Assembly: GCA_964592815.1 (NCBI GenBank) | Contig: CAZQGE010000066.1 | Span: forward strand, 1 to 5,984 | DNA from: CAZQGE01 sp964592815 | Lineage (GTDB): Bacteria > Bacillota > Clostridia > Christensenellales > CAG-917 | Direction: 5' to 3' | Length of the DNA: 5,984 nt | In this document: positions 5,828 to 5,984 of the stretch, in pieces | Layout of the letters: each line of letters starts with the position of its first letter | Position numbering within the stretch: the stretch's first letter is position 1 | The notes under the pieces: generated by a model | The model's input: only the letters and a program-made list of their open reading frames with translations | Databases searched by the model: none | Told to the model about the DNA's origin: nothing | Translations under genes and position numbers: made by a program

Positions 5828-5984
5828 ATGACAAAGTTTATTGAAGAGTTTAATAAAAAAACGGATAATAAATTTTCTATGTTAAAATTAAATTCCGCAA
5901 ACTATATTAAGGATAAACGGGAATTACAAGTAAAGTTTATTATATCTGCATTTGAAATTGCAAACCTGGACGATAAGGCACAAG
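5828..5984 (+). CDS. polC: Start of a gene cut by the window edge; probably DNA polymerase III PolC
   Basis: An open frame begins at ATG 5828 after GGAG (5819-5822, 5-nt spacing) and stays open for 52 codons to the window end. The peptide begins MTKFIEEFNKK and is rich in Lys, Glu and hydrophobic residues, with a KRELQVKFII stretch that looks like a beta-strand. It holds no catalytic motif. The identification rests mainly on position: in Clostridia and Bacilli the frr-uppS-cdsA-dxr-rseP-ispG series is commonly followed by polC, the Gram-positive replicative polymerase, whose N-terminal domain is poorly conserved. The 43-nt gap to ispG fits operon membership. It could instead be an unrelated gene; the visible sequence alone does not prove PolC. 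Confidence 0.6.
   Translation, partial: MTKFIEEFNKKTDNKFSMLKLNSANYIKDKRELQVKFIISAFEIANLDDKAQ

Overview
This window is a stretch of a low-GC, Firmicutes-like (probably Clostridia-type) bacterial chromosome. Seven genes all run on the + strand: frr, uppS, cdsA, dxr, rseP/rasP, ispG, and the first 52 codons of what is probably polC. That order is the classical clostridial/bacilli housekeeping cluster. The AT-rich base composition, Shine-Dalgarno sites of the AGGAGG type, ATG/GTG starts and TAA/TAG stops all fit. The exact lineage cannot be named from sequence alone, but several active-site loops depart from textbook consensus, which suggests a divergent or poorly sampled clostridial group.

Layout: positions 1-136 are a gene-free leader with a short AT-rich direct repeat, a weak hairpin that could end an upstream transcript, and a very good sigma-A promoter (17-nt spacer, perfect extended -10) about 30 nt before frr. 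From frr on, the genes are packed. frr/uppS overlap by one base (TAATG), uppS/cdsA are 34 nt apart, cdsA/dxr 2 nt apart, dxr/rseP overlap by one base (TAGTG, a GTG start), rseP/ispG are 37 nt apart and ispG/polC 43 nt apart. No convincing terminator or complete promoter is seen inside the series, so it reads as one operon.

Functional logic: frr recycles ribosomes after termination. dxr and ispG are two steps of the MEP route to isoprenoid precursors. uppS condenses these precursors into undecaprenyl diphosphate, the lipid carrier for peptidoglycan and other wall polymers. cdsA makes CDP-diacylglycerol for phospholipids. rseP is a membrane site-2 protease. The run is therefore mainly an envelope-lipid supply operon bracketed by translation and replication genes.

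No mobile element, CRISPR array, RNA gene or evidently new multi-gene system was found. The points worth a second look are protein-level: a His-to-Tyr change in a compact UppS, four changes in the DXR active-site loops, a second PDZ-like repeat in the protease, and a Pro-to-Ile change beside an iron-sulfur ligand in IspG.
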